Source of the DNA: an uncultured Prochlorococcus sp.
GTDB lineage: Bacteria > Cyanobacteriota > Cyanobacteriia > PCC-6307 > Cyanobiaceae
DNA: 10,704 nt
Reading direction: 5' to 3'
Assembly: GCA_902573045.1 (NCBI GenBank)
Contig: CACGIB010000022.1
Location: 1 to 10,704, forward strand
Made by a program: the position numbers and the translations under genes. Of the stretch, positions 1 through 6,929 are shown piece after piece; the first letter of the stretch is position 1; the number at the start of each line of letters is the position of its first letter. Under the pieces are notes generated by a model. That model was not told the origin of the DNA and did no database searches. It saw only the letters and a list, made by a program, of their open reading frames with translations.

Positions 1-2180
1 CATCCGATACAAAGAATAAAAACTTGGCAAGTAATAGCGCAGAAATTAATTCTTTAAAAAATGAAATTGATTTATTAATTAAAACTAAATTAAGGCTAAA
101 TAACGAGCAATTAAGGCTTGAAAAGGATTTATCTAGATCAGAAAGCAGGAAGGAAGCTTTAAACGAATCTAGAGGTTCATATGCTCTCAGAATTCTATTA
201 GAAGCAGGGTTAGAGGGTATACATGGTTATGTAGCTCAACTTGGAGAGGTCAGTGAAAAAAATAGATATGCATTAGAAATTGCTGCTGGAAATAGATTAG
301 GACAAATTGTTGTTGATAATGATCATATTGCTGCTAAAGCAATTGAAATTCTTAAAAAGAAGAAAGCGGGAAGATTAACTTTTTTACCTTTAAATAGAAT
401 TAAAAGTCAAAAAAAGAATTATGCAATTTCAAGATTTGAAAATAACAGGGAGAATGGATTTATTGATAAGGCTATTAATCTAATTACTTTTGATACAGTC
501 TATTCAGATGTTTTTCAATATGTTTTTGGAGATACTTTGGTTTTTTCAGACTTATCCTCAGCTAGATTATCTACACAAAAAAATAGGTTGGTTACCTTAA
601 CTGGTGAATTATTAGAAACAAGTGGTGCTATTACAGGAGGCAGTAAGTTAAATAGAGATTTGGCTTATAGGTTTGGGATTAACAATGATATTGATGATTC
701 TAGTCCCATAAAAGAAAGATTATTAGTTATCGAAGAAGCTTTAAAAGAGTCAAATAATGATTTGATAATAAAAAATAATAGACTTAGTAAATTAAATTTT
801 AACCACAGGCAAATAATTGAGGATTGTGCCTCATTTAATACAGAAATTGAGGTCAATCAAGATTCTCTTAAGGCTGTCTCGCAAAGAATTGAGGAATCTA
901 AATTGAGATTAAATAAACTTGATACTGCTAATAATTTACTAGTTAACGAGTTAGATCATTTAAAAAATGAATTGAAGCCTTATCATGATAAGTTTGATCA
1001 ATTACAAGCCATTCAAAAGGCAAATTATGAAAAAAATCAAAAATCATCATTAATAGCCTTTAATAACGATTTTAATAATCTTGATAAAAAACTTGAATTA
1101 CTTATTAAGGAGAGAGATACATTAATAGATAAAAAGAATCAATTTGCTTTAAATAAGGAGCGCATCAATAATTCATTAAAAATTACATTATTACAAGAAA
1201 AAAACTTGGAGGAATCTGTCAAAGAACTTGCAAATGCACATAATGAGTGGATAAAAAAAAGAGATAAATTTAAAAAAGAGATTTTAGTTCTCGATAATCA
1301 AAAAAATTCCTTAGAGAAGGATTTAGGTTTATTGAGAAGGAAAAGAGATGAATTAAACTCTTCAATTTCAAATAAAAGGCAAGAATATAATAATTATCTT
1401 TTAAAGCTGGAATACCTTGAAAGAGATATAAATTCTCTTAAAGAAGAGATGAGGAGTGAGAAAATAAAATTGGAAAATTATAAAAAAGATCTACCTAATC
1501 CTTTCCCGAATTTTGGAGAATATGAAGGAAAGAGTCTAGAATCTTTGCAATCAGAAATCTCGATTATAAATGCAAAACTACAAAGCTTAGAACCCGTTAA
1601 TATGTTAGCTCTTGATGAATTAGAAGAATTAATTGAGAGATTAAACGGTTTACAAGAAAAATTAGAAATTTTATCTAATGAAAGATCTGAATTATTGCTG
1701 AGAATAGAAACTGTATCGACTATGCGTCAGGAGGCTTTTATGCAAGCATTTGTAGAAGTTGATAGATACTTTAGAGAAATTTTTGCAAATTTATCTGATG
1801 GAGATGGTTTCCTTCAACTTGAAAATCCTAATTCTCCCTTGGAAGGAGGCTTAACTTTAGTCGCTCATCCAAAGGGGAAAAATGTCAGAAGATTAGCTTC
1901 TATGTCAGGTGGTGAAAAATCATTAACTGCTTTAAGTTTTTTATTTGCTTTGCAAAAGTACAAACCTTCACCTTTTTATGCATTGGATGAGGTTGACAGT
2001 TTTTTAGATGGTATCAATGTTGAAAGGTTATCAAAATTAATATCTAATCAGTCATCAAATGCTCAATTTATAGTCGTAAGTCATAGAAGGCCTATGATTA
2101 GTGCGTCTGAACGAACAATTGGGGTTGCGCAAGCAAGAGGTGCCAATACACAAGTTGTTGGGTTACCAAATGCTGCATAA
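1..2180 (+). CDS. smc: Chromosome segregation protein SMC, C-terminal part (5' end outside window)
   Basis: SMC dimers are ABC-type ATPases that compact and individualise the chromosome on the nucleoid. The frame is open to the left edge (first full codon at 3), so the TTG at 24 is not the real start. About 725 residues are present of a protein usually near 1,200; the N-terminal head with Walker A lies outside. Counting from the TTG codon, residues about 55-206 form the hinge domain, ending in the typical T-G-E...G-A-x-T-G-G block (TGG at 204-206). A long Lys/Glu/Leu/Asn-rich coiled coil runs to about 560. The C-terminal head follows, with the ABC signature MSGGEKS at 627-633 and Walker B ending LDEVD at 654-658, with an H-loop-like VVSHRR segment after it. 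The motif is DEVDSFLD where many SMCs have DEVDAALD. A PRC-barrel gene follows after 45 bases on the same strand. The identification is firm. Confidence 0.96.
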   Translation, partial: SDTKNKNLASNSAEINSLKNEIDLLIKTKLRLNNEQLRLEKDLSRSESRKEALNESRGSYALRILLEAGLEGIHGYVAQLGEVSEKNRYALEIAAGNRLGQIVVDNDHIAAKAIEILKKKKAGRLTFLPLNRIKSQKKNYAISRFENNRENGFIDKAINLITFDTVYSDVFQYVFGDTLVFSDLSSARLSTQKNRLVTLTGELLETSGAITGGSKLNRDLAYRFGINNDIDDSSPIKERLLVIEEALKESNNDLIIKNNRLSKLNFNHRQIIEDCASFNTEIEVNQDSLKAVSQRIEESKLRLNKLDTANNLLVNELDHLKNELKPYHDKFDQLQAIQKANYEKNQKSSLIAFNNDFNNLDKKLELLIKERDTLIDKKNQFALNKERINNSLKITLLQEKNLEESVKELANAHNEWIKKRDKFKKEILVLDNQKNSLEKDLGLLRRKRDELNSSISNKRQEYNNYLLKLEYLERDINSLKEEMRSEKIKLENYKKDLPNPFPNFGEYEGKSLESLQSEISIINAKLQSLEPVNMLALDELEELIERLNGLQEKLEILSNERSELLLRIETVSTMRQEAFMQAFVEVDRYFREIFANLSDGDGFLQLENPNSPLEGGLTLVAHPKGKNVRRLASMSGGEKSLTALSFLFALQKYKPSPFYALDEVDSFLDGINVERLSKLISNQSSNAQFIVVSHRRPMISASERTIGVAQARGANTQVVGLPNAA

Positions 2181-2213
2181 ACACACTTTTTTAAATTTAT
2201 ACGTCAGAATAAT

Positions 2214-2220
2214 AGAAAGG
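2214..2220 (+). promoter_or_regulatory. Ribosome binding site of the PRC-barrel gene
   Basis: AGAAAGG lies five bases before the ATG at 2226. It is one of the few Shine-Dalgarno-like sequences in this window and supports that start codon. The 45-base gap after smc shows no hairpin terminator, so cotranscription with smc is plausible. Confidence 0.55.
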
Positions 2221-2225
2221 TATTT

Positions 2226-3266
2226 ATGAGTTTGTCTAACACATCTGCAAATAGGAATCTCCCTAATTCTGTTCCCAGCGAACGTTTATGGTTAAGGTCA
2301 GAATTGATGGGAACACAAGTTATAACTACTGATACTGGAAGGCGTTTGGGTGTAGTTGGTGAAGTTGTTGTTGATATTGATAGAAGAGAGGTGGTCGCCT
2401 TAGGACTAAGAGATAACCCCCTTACAAGGTTTTTACCAGGTTTACCAAAATGGATGCCTTTAGAAAGTATAAAGCAAGTTGGAGATGTCATATTAGTTGA
2501 CTCTTTAGATTCTTTGAGTGAAAGTTTTTCTCCAGAAAGATATGGAAAGGTAATAAATTGTCAGGTCATTACAGAATCTGGACAACTTTTAGGAAGAGTT
2601 CTTGGTTTTTCTTTTGATATCGAAACTGGGGATTTAATTTCTCTTGTAATGGGTGCAGTTGGTGTTCCACTTTTGGGTGAGGGAGTTTTAAGTACTTGGG
2701 AAATTCCTGTTGAGGAAATTGTAAGTAGTGGTACTGATAGGATTATTGTTTATGAAGGTGCTGAAGAGAAATTAAACCAATTAACTAGTGGACTACTTGA
2801 GAAACTTGGAGTAGGAGGTTCTTCATGGGATGAAAGGGAAGCAAATGGATACTCAGCAAATCTTGTACCAGTAGAGAATCAGTTACTTTCAGGTTCTGAA
2901 TCAGAACAGCAAAATAATTTGGTCGAGGAATATGAGGAAGCTGTTGAAAAAGATGATTATGAAGATGATTATGAAGATGATTATGAAGATGAACTTGAAT
3001 ATGTTGAAATAAATGGTTCTTTAGAGGAAAAAAATAACAGAAAAAAGCTTTATATGGATAACGATTATTCTGATAATATCGAGAATCAAATAGATAAAGA
3101 AAACAATATTGATCTTAAGACCAAGAAACAATCAACTAGTAATTTAGCTTCGAAAAGACCAATTCAAAATGCAACTGAAACTTTAGATATTGAACCACTA
3201 GATGAAAAAAATATAGTTCAAGATAATAAAAAATCAGACAAGTTTGAAATTGATGATCCCTGGTAA
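2226..3266 (+). CDS. Double PRC-barrel domain protein with acidic C-terminal tail
   Basis: The protein has 346 residues. Two successive PRC-barrel-like domains are visible: about 21-100 (LMGTQVITTDTGRRLG, then EVVVDIDRREVVALGL) and about 105-182 (GKVINCQVITESGQLLG, then FDIETGDLISLVMGA). PRC barrels are small beta-barrel adaptor domains found in RimM and in photosynthetic reaction-centre H subunits; they usually mediate protein or RNA contacts rather than catalysis. Residues from about 200 to 346 are a low-complexity, strongly acidic, probably disordered tail, including an exact DDYE repeat at 243-254. No signal peptide or membrane segment is seen, so it should be cytoplasmic. It lies directly downstream of smc and may be cotranscribed, which suggests but does not show a nucleoid- or division-related role. 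The fold assignment is by motif recognition; the function is unknown. It converges with the next gene, leaving only three bases between. Confidence 0.85.
   Translation: MSLSNTSANRNLPNSVPSERLWLRSELMGTQVITTDTGRRLGVVGEVVVDIDRREVVALGLRDNPLTRFLPGLPKWMPLESIKQVGDVILVDSLDSLSESFSPERYGKVINCQVITESGQLLGRVLGFSFDIETGDLISLVMGAVGVPLLGEGVLSTWEIPVEEIVSSGTDRIIVYEGAEEKLNQLTSGLLEKLGVGGSSWDEREANGYSANLVPVENQLLSGSESEQQNNLVEEYEEAVEKDDYEDDYEDDYEDELEYVEINGSLEEKNNRKKLYMDNDYSDNIENQIDKENNIDLKTKKQSTSNLASKRPIQNATETLDIEPLDEKNIVQDNKKSDKFEIDDPW
2952..2987 (+). repeat. Three exact tandem copies of a 12-base unit inside the PRC-barrel gene
   Basis: The unit GATGATTATGAA occurs three times without mismatch (2952-2963, 2964-2975, 2976-2987), followed by a partial copy GATGAA at 2988-2993. 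Each unit encodes Asp-Asp-Tyr-Glu. Copy-number change would be in frame, so it would lengthen or shorten the acidic tail without disrupting the gene. Confidence 0.9.
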
Positions 3267-3269
3267 TTT

Positions 3270-4535
3270 TCAAAGTTTTTTTATTGAATTAATAATTATA
3301 GAAGCAAGTTTTTTTACCGCACCTTGATCACCTCTTTCTTTATTTAGATTATCCCTGATACTTTTTAATTGATCTCTATCTTTAATAAGAAACAATACCT
3401 CTCTTGCAATTTCCCTAGGTGAAATATCATATATCCTTTCAGGGACAATCATTCTTTTGGCTTTAATATTTGGCCAAGCAAAATACTTCTTTTTTTTTAG
3501 ATAAAAATTTTTAATTATAAAAGTTAGAAATCTATTTATGAATGAAATTTTCCCAATTACTCCAAAAACACCATCCCAGGCATTCATCATATTTAAATGT
3601 TGAGTGGGTAGAACCACTAACATTGGAAGAGCAATTGCTGCTAATTCTGCGGTATTTGCTCCTACAGTTGTAATTGCGAGATCACATTCTTTTAAAAATT
3701 CATAGCAAGGATGTTTTTTGATTAGGTAAATTTTTGTATTTTTTGATGTTTCAATTACATAATCAAAAGAGGAGTCTTTTATGTTTTTAATATTTTTGAT
3801 TTTTGATGAGTAATATTTGGCAATTGGATTTCTTTCGCTTTGAAAAAATAAATATTCACTTTTATTAGTGGTTGGGGCCATGGGAATTAAAAAATTTATA
3901 TTTTGATTTTCTTCAGCTATTTGATCTGCAACTTCTAAGAAGAAAGGAATTCCAACAGAAAGCTTTGCTTTTTTTGAACCAGGCAGCAATGCAATATAGT
4001 GTTTTTCTTTCTTTTTAAATGTTATTTGACTATTAAGTTTGATATCTGCCATCAAATCGCCAATGATTTTACATTTATATTTATATTTTTCAGGTATTAA
4101 CTCTTTTACTTTTACATTCATAGCAGCAATTTCGTTGGTCCATTGAGGCCATCGCGAAATCCATTCAGCATATGTGATATTCAAATAGCCTAATCTTTTA
4201 GCTAATAAAATGCTCCAAAATTGATCTCCACCAAGGAAAATAACTACCCCTTTTTTTGGCCAATAAGCATAAGAATGTGGCTTTATTAGTAATTTCCAAA
4301 AATTTTTGGATTTTGTAATTAATTCGAATTTATTCCATGAATTCGCAACTAAGAATTCTTTACCAGTGGCATTTGGGCAAGGAACTAGGACTAACCTAAG
4401 AATGAAATTGAGTTTATCTTTATTACATAGTGATTCATTGATTTTGTTAAGTTCATCTACTACAGGATTTACCCATCTAGCTAATTCACCAGGACCATTA
4501 GAAACTATAACTACTGCAAGTGATTTTTTTTTCAT
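3270..4535 (-). CDS. LpxB-related GT-B glycosyltransferase-like protein, specific function unknown
   Basis: From the ATG at 4535 the protein has 421 residues. It resembles lipid-A-disaccharide synthase (LpxB), which joins UDP-2,3-diacylglucosamine to lipid X, but it is diverged and I would not call it LpxB. Visible landmarks are an N-terminal strand followed by SNGPGELARWV (12-22), a GDLMAD segment matching the inter-domain G-x-P-x-x-D of LpxB, LPGSKK at 184-189 (LPGSR in LpxB) opening the C-terminal Rossmann domain, and TVGANTAELAAIALPM from 290, matching the nucleotide-sugar-binding region near the LpxB C-terminus. A second in-frame ATG at 4556 would add seven residues (MYSGLTA); anything longer would run into the tRNA gene. 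I chose 4535 because the hydrophobic first strand follows directly; neither start has a Shine-Dalgarno sequence. The codons after ATG form a run of nine A. It lies just downstream of a tRNA-Leu gene on the same strand and is probably read from its transcript. A role in envelope glycolipid synthesis is inferred. Confidence 0.75.
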   Translation of the reverse strand: MKKKSLAVVIVSNGPGELARWVNPVVDELNKINESLCNKDKLNFILRLVLVPCPNATGKEFLVANSWNKFELITKSKNFWKLLIKPHSYAYWPKKGVVIFLGGDQFWSILLAKRLGYLNITYAEWISRWPQWTNEIAAMNVKVKELIPEKYKYKCKIIGDLMADIKLNSQITFKKKEKHYIALLPGSKKAKLSVGIPFFLEVADQIAEENQNINFLIPMAPTTNKSEYLFFQSERNPIAKYYSSKIKNIKNIKDSSFDYVIETSKNTKIYLIKKHPCYEFLKECDLAITTVGANTAELAAIALPMLVVLPTQHLNMMNAWDGVFGVIGKISFINRFLTFIIKNFYLKKKKYFAWPNIKAKRMIVPERIYDISPREIAREVLFLIKDRDQLKSIRDNLNKERGDQGAVKKLASIIINSIKKL

Positions 4536-4560
4536 TGCAGTTAAACCAGAATACATTAAA

Positions 4561-4642
4561 TGCGGACGGCGAGACTTGAACTCGCAAGGCCGAAGCCACA
4601 CGCTCCTTAGACGTGCGCGTCTACCAGTTCCGCCACGTCCGC
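4561..4642 (-). tRNA. tRNA-Leu, anticodon AAG (decodes CUU, and CUC if inosine is made)
   Basis: The minus strand reads as an 82-base class II tRNA. The acceptor stem GCGGACG pairs fully with CGTCCGC, and the discriminator is A73. The D-loop contains CTGGTAGAC, the anticodon stem CACGT pairs with GCGTG (closing in a T-G pair), the variable arm is long (TGTGGCTTCGGCCTT, with TTCG loop), and the T-loop is TTCAAGT. The anticodon loop at 4604-4610 reads CTAAGGA; with U33 fixed, the anticodon is AAG (4606-4608) followed by G37. The long variable arm and A73 support leucine identity. No CCA is encoded: the 3' end is followed by TTTAATG. An A at position 34 is unusual for a bacterial leucine tRNA. 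The GT-B-like gene begins 4 or 25 bases downstream. Confidence 0.95.
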
Positions 4643-4900
4643 AAGGGTTTTAAACAACTGGGAGATGCCTTAACCTTAGAAATATCATACATTATTGGCT
4701 GAAATAAGGATGTAGTTCTAAAAGACTATTTTTGAATATGATCAATTATTTTCTATTGCATAAAACAAATATTTATACATATATAACGTTCTAGGTTGTA
4801 TTGTAAAAATGTCCTCTGATTACTAAAAAATTTTGTTGAGTACTTTGGCAAAGAATTTTTTATTTTAAGTCATTTTCATTTCTTCAATTTAATTTTCATA
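4643..4900. other. Divergent intergenic region between tRNA-Leu and accC
   Basis: These 258 bases separate two divergent units and should hold both promoters. On the plus strand a weak candidate for accC is TTGCAT (4756-4761) with TATATA (4780-4785) at 18 bases spacing, or the overlapping TATAAC (4782-4787). That would give a leader of about 100 bases. The leader contains a five-codon ATG-to-TAA reading frame at 4809-4826. I find no riboswitch-like conserved structure, no RNA gene and no convincing terminator here. Confidence 0.4.
4684..4689 (-). promoter_or_regulatory. Possible -10 element for tRNA-Leu and the downstream gene
   Basis: The minus strand carries TATGAT at 4689-4684, about 42 bases before the tRNA 5' end, a five-of-six match to the sigma-70 -10 consensus. 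I see no convincing -35 at the expected distance. In DNA this AT-rich such matches arise by chance, so it is only a candidate. Confidence 0.3.
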
Positions 4901-6250
4901 ATGGTTGAAAAAGTTTTAATTGCTAATCGTGGAGAAATAGCTTTACGAATTGTTAGAAGTTGTAGAGAACTAGGCATTGCAACCGTTGCAGTTTTTAGCA
5001 CTGTAGATAAAAAAGCATTGCATGTTCAGCTTGCTGATGAAGCTGTTTGCGTTGGAGATTCGTTAAGTAATAAGAGTTATTTAAATATTCCTAATATCCT
5101 TGCTGCTGCTACCTCGAGAGGAGTTGATGCTATTCATCCTGGTTATGGATTTCTTGCTGAAAATGATAAATTTGCTGAGATGTGTAATGATCACGGTATA
5201 GTTTTTATTGGCCCATCTCCAAAAGCTATTAGATCGATGGGAGATAAATCTACAGCTAAAGAAACTATGGAATCAGTTGGAGTTCCAACAGTACCTGGTA
5301 GTAAAGGCTTGTTATCAAGTGTTGATGAGGCTTATAAATTGGCAAATGATATTGGCTATCCCGTAATTATCAAAGCGACTGCTGGAGGAGGTGGAAGAGG
5401 TATGAGGTTGGTTGAAAACTCTGATAATCTTGAAAAAATGTTTAAAGCAGCACAGGGTGAAGCAGAAGCAGCTTTTGGTAATGATGGTTTATATATGGAA
5501 AAATTTATAAAGAAGCCAAGACATGTAGAAATTCAAATTTTGGCAGACAGATCGGGTAATGTTGTCCATTTAGGAGAGAGAGATTGTTCAGTTCAAAGGA
5601 GACATCAGAAGTTACTAGAAGAGTCTCCTAGTCCTGCAATTAACACAGAGCTAAGAAAAAAAATGGGAAACGCAGCTATTGCTGCTGCAAAAAGTATCGG
5701 TTACGAAGGAGCTGGTACAGTTGAATTTTTAGTTGATGATGATAATAATTTTTATTTCATGGAAATGAATACTAGGATTCAAGTTGAACATCCTGTTACT
5801 GAAATGGTTACAGGAGTTGATTTAATAGCTGAGCAAATTAAAATCGCAAGCGGAGCAAACTTGGAATTTAATCAAGATGATATCCATTTAAACGGTCATG
5901 CCATTGAATGTAGAATTAATGCTGAAGATCCTTCTCACAATTTCCGACCATCACCTGGAAAAATAACTGGCTGGCTTCCTCCTGGTGGCCCTGGTGTAAG
6001 GGTGGATAGTCATGTTTATACGGGCTATGAAATACCTCCTTTCTATGACTCATTAATTGGTAAATTAATAGTCTGGGGAAAAGATCGTAATACTGCAATT
6101 AAACGAATGAATAGGGCTTTAAATGAATGTGCAGTAACTGGTATTCCTACAACTATTAACTTTCATCTAACATTACTGAATAAATCTAAATTTAAGCAAG
6201 GTAAGATACATACTAAATATGTAGAAGAAGAATTATTGCCAAATTACTGA
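4901..6250 (+). CDS. accC: Acetyl-CoA carboxylase, biotin carboxylase subunit
   Basis: AccC carboxylates the biotin on the carrier protein AccB using ATP and bicarbonate, the first half-reaction of acetyl-CoA carboxylase, which commits carbon to fatty-acid synthesis in the cytoplasm. The 449-residue length equals that of the E. coli enzyme. The N-terminal biotin-carboxylase domain opens with [14 protein letters not shown]. The ATP-grasp domain has Lys158 and the glycine-rich loop GGGGRGM (162-168), a QRRHQK segment with Lys237, and [11 protein letters not shown] at 287-297, which holds the metal ligand Glu288 and catalytic Arg292, Gln294 and Glu296. Arg338 in ECRINAEDP, which contacts bicarbonate and biotin in E. 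coli, is conserved. All key residues are present. The ATG at 4901 matches the family N-terminus although it lacks a Shine-Dalgarno sequence. No accB or accA/accD lies beside it, which fits the scattered acc genes of cyanobacteria. Confidence 0.98.
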   Translation: MVEKVLIANRGEIALRIVRSCRELGIATVAVFSTVDKKALHVQLADEAVCVGDSLSNKSYLNIPNILAAATSRGVDAIHPGYGFLAENDKFAEMCNDHGIVFIGPSPKAIRSMGDKSTAKETMESVGVPTVPGSKGLLSSVDEAYKLANDIGYPVIIKATAGGGGRGMRLVENSDNLEKMFKAAQGEAEAAFGNDGLYMEKFIKKPRHVEIQILADRSGNVVHLGERDCSVQRRHQKLLEESPSPAINTELRKKMGNAAIAAAKSIGYEGAGTVEFLVDDDNNFYFMEMNTRIQVEHPVTEMVTGVDLIAEQIKIASGANLEFNQDDIHLNGHAIECRINAEDPSHNFRPSPGKITGWLPPGGPGVRVDSHVYTGYEIPPFYDSLIGKLIVWGKDRNTAIKRMNRALNECAVTGIPTTINFHLTLLNKSKFKQGKIHTKYVEEELLPNY

Positions 6251-6268
6251 GGAATAATTAAATGATTT

Positions 6269-6583
6269 CTATGAAATATGTGTATGCAATGCAAGTTTTA
6301 TAATCCCTTGCTGACCGACTAAAATTTCTCTTAAAAAGCTTATAATCCCGATCCAAATTACGGGTCCAACATCAACACCTCCAATAGGAGGAATTAGTTT
6401 TCTTGTTAAATTAAGAATAGAGCTTGATGGTATTGAAATTAATAACCATATACCTTTACTTAAATCAATTTTTGGGTACCAAGTAAGTATTAATCTTATT
6501 AAAAAAACTATAGTTAGATATGAAAGAGAAATTCCTAAACTAATATCTAAAATTTGAAGAGAGTTTACAAGCAAGGAAATCAC
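6269..6583 (-). CDS. YggT/Ycf19 family small membrane protein
   Basis: The protein has 104 residues with two hydrophobic stretches: about 14-36, ending in RLILTWYP (30-37), and a C-terminal segment about 73-90 after PPIGGVDVGPVI (65-76). These two motifs are the hallmark of the YggT family, called Ycf19 in plastids. A relative, CCB3, takes part in covalent attachment of haem ci to cytochrome b6 in chloroplasts. Cyanobacterial members are poorly characterised, so a role in cytochrome b6f or membrane biogenesis is only an inference. The start is a GTG at 6583; an in-frame TAA lies three codons upstream, so no longer ATG start is possible. It is convergent with accC (18 bases apart) and divergent from psbX. 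Confidence 0.85.
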   Translation of the reverse strand: MISLLVNSLQILDISLGISLSYLTIVFLIRLILTWYPKIDLSKGIWLLISIPSSSILNLTRKLIPPIGGVDVGPVIWIGIISFLREILVGQQGIIKLALHTHIS

Positions 6584-6633
6584 AATTATTTAATTCATCT
6601 TAATAAATAACCCACTGAAACGTATTTAATTCG

Positions 6634-6640
6634 TATTATA
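6634..6640. promoter_or_regulatory. Overlapping -10-like elements on both strands between ycf19-like gene and psbX
   Basis: The plus strand reads TATTAT at 6634-6639 (five of six to the -10 consensus, about 25 bases before the psbX GTG). The minus strand reads a perfect TATAAT at 6640-6635, about 51 bases before the GTG of the YggT gene. Neither has a good -35: the minus strand has only TTTTAA at 17 bases spacing. The 81-base divergent gap must hold both promoters unless one lies inside a gene. Confidence 0.35.
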
Positions 6641-6664
6641 AATTGAGAATTAAATATTTAAAAA

Positions 6665-6850
6665 GTGTTTCAAATCTCAAATTTATTACTAGCCGCAGAT
6701 TTTTCTGCTGAAGTTGCAAATAATTCTGCTGTTGGAATGATAGGTAGTTTTATTGCAGCTGCCTTAATAATAGTTATTCCAGCCTCTGCATTTTTGATTT
6801 TTGTCAGCCAGAAAGATTCCCTCGATCGTACTTCTACTGGAAGACGCTAG
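6665..6850 (+). CDS. psbX: Photosystem II protein PsbX (extended type)
   Basis: PsbX is a single-span subunit at the periphery of the photosystem II core in the thylakoid membrane, near cytochrome b559, and influences plastoquinone turnover at QB. The 61-residue frame carries the PsbX core at its C-terminal end: one membrane segment about 26-47, containing [11 protein letters not shown], followed by the typical SQKDSLDR boundary. Classical PsbX is about 40 residues, so this form has roughly 20 extra N-terminal residues ([19 protein letters not shown]). As I recall, this matches the longer PsbX subtype annotated in marine picocyanobacteria. The start is GTG at 6665, without a Shine-Dalgarno sequence. 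An internal ATG at 6737 (Met25) would give a protein of classical size and cannot be excluded from sequence alone. ycf66 follows after 79 bases on the same strand. Confidence 0.88.
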   Translation: MFQISNLLLAADFSAEVANNSAVGMIGSFIAAALIIVIPASAFLIFVSQKDSLDRTSTGRR

Positions 6851-6883
6851 TTTTTGTAAAAGTTTTAAGTACACTATATATAT

Positions 6884-6903
6884 AAGGGATATAAGTACCC
6901 CTT
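6884..6903 (+). other. Weak hairpin between psbX and ycf66
   Basis: AAGGG (6884-6888) can pair with CCCTT (6899-6903) around a ten-base loop. No clean T-run follows, so this is a poor terminator. The heptamer TAAGTAC occurs twice nearby (at about 6866 and 6892). The region may instead hold a ycf66 promoter, since TATATATAA lies at about 6876-6885. Confidence 0.2.
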
Positions 6904-6918
6904 TAAAAATAAATTTTT

Positions 6919-6923
6919 GGAGA
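6919..6923 (+). promoter_or_regulatory. Ribosome binding site of ycf66
   Basis: GGAGA at 6919-6923 lies six bases before the GTG at 6930 and supports that start over the earlier open frame. An out-of-frame ATG at 6928 overlaps the GTG (ATGTG) and is served by the same site. Confidence 0.6.
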
Positions 6924-6929
6924 AAGAAT

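Noticed and set aside
2181..2225. Terminator between smc and the PRC-barrel gene
   Set aside because: There is a short T-run near 2187 but no stem before it.
2204..2491. Minus-strand open frame of 95 codons opposite the PRC-barrel gene
   Set aside because: Shadow of the coding strand; low-complexity Ser/Thr-rich product with no recognisable features.
4536..4601. Longer LpxB-like start at GTG 4601
   Set aside because: It would lie inside the tRNA gene and its first 15 residues are simply translated tRNA sequence.
4306..4653. Plus-strand open frame of 115 codons across the LpxB-like gene start and tRNA-Leu
   Set aside because: It is antisense to a well-supported gene and covers the whole tRNA; its product shows no domain and it has no ribosome binding site.
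6801..6929. Upstream extension of ycf66 into psbX
   Set aside because: The extra 43 codons do not resemble Ycf66, overlap psbX, and a good ribosome binding site precedes GTG 6930.
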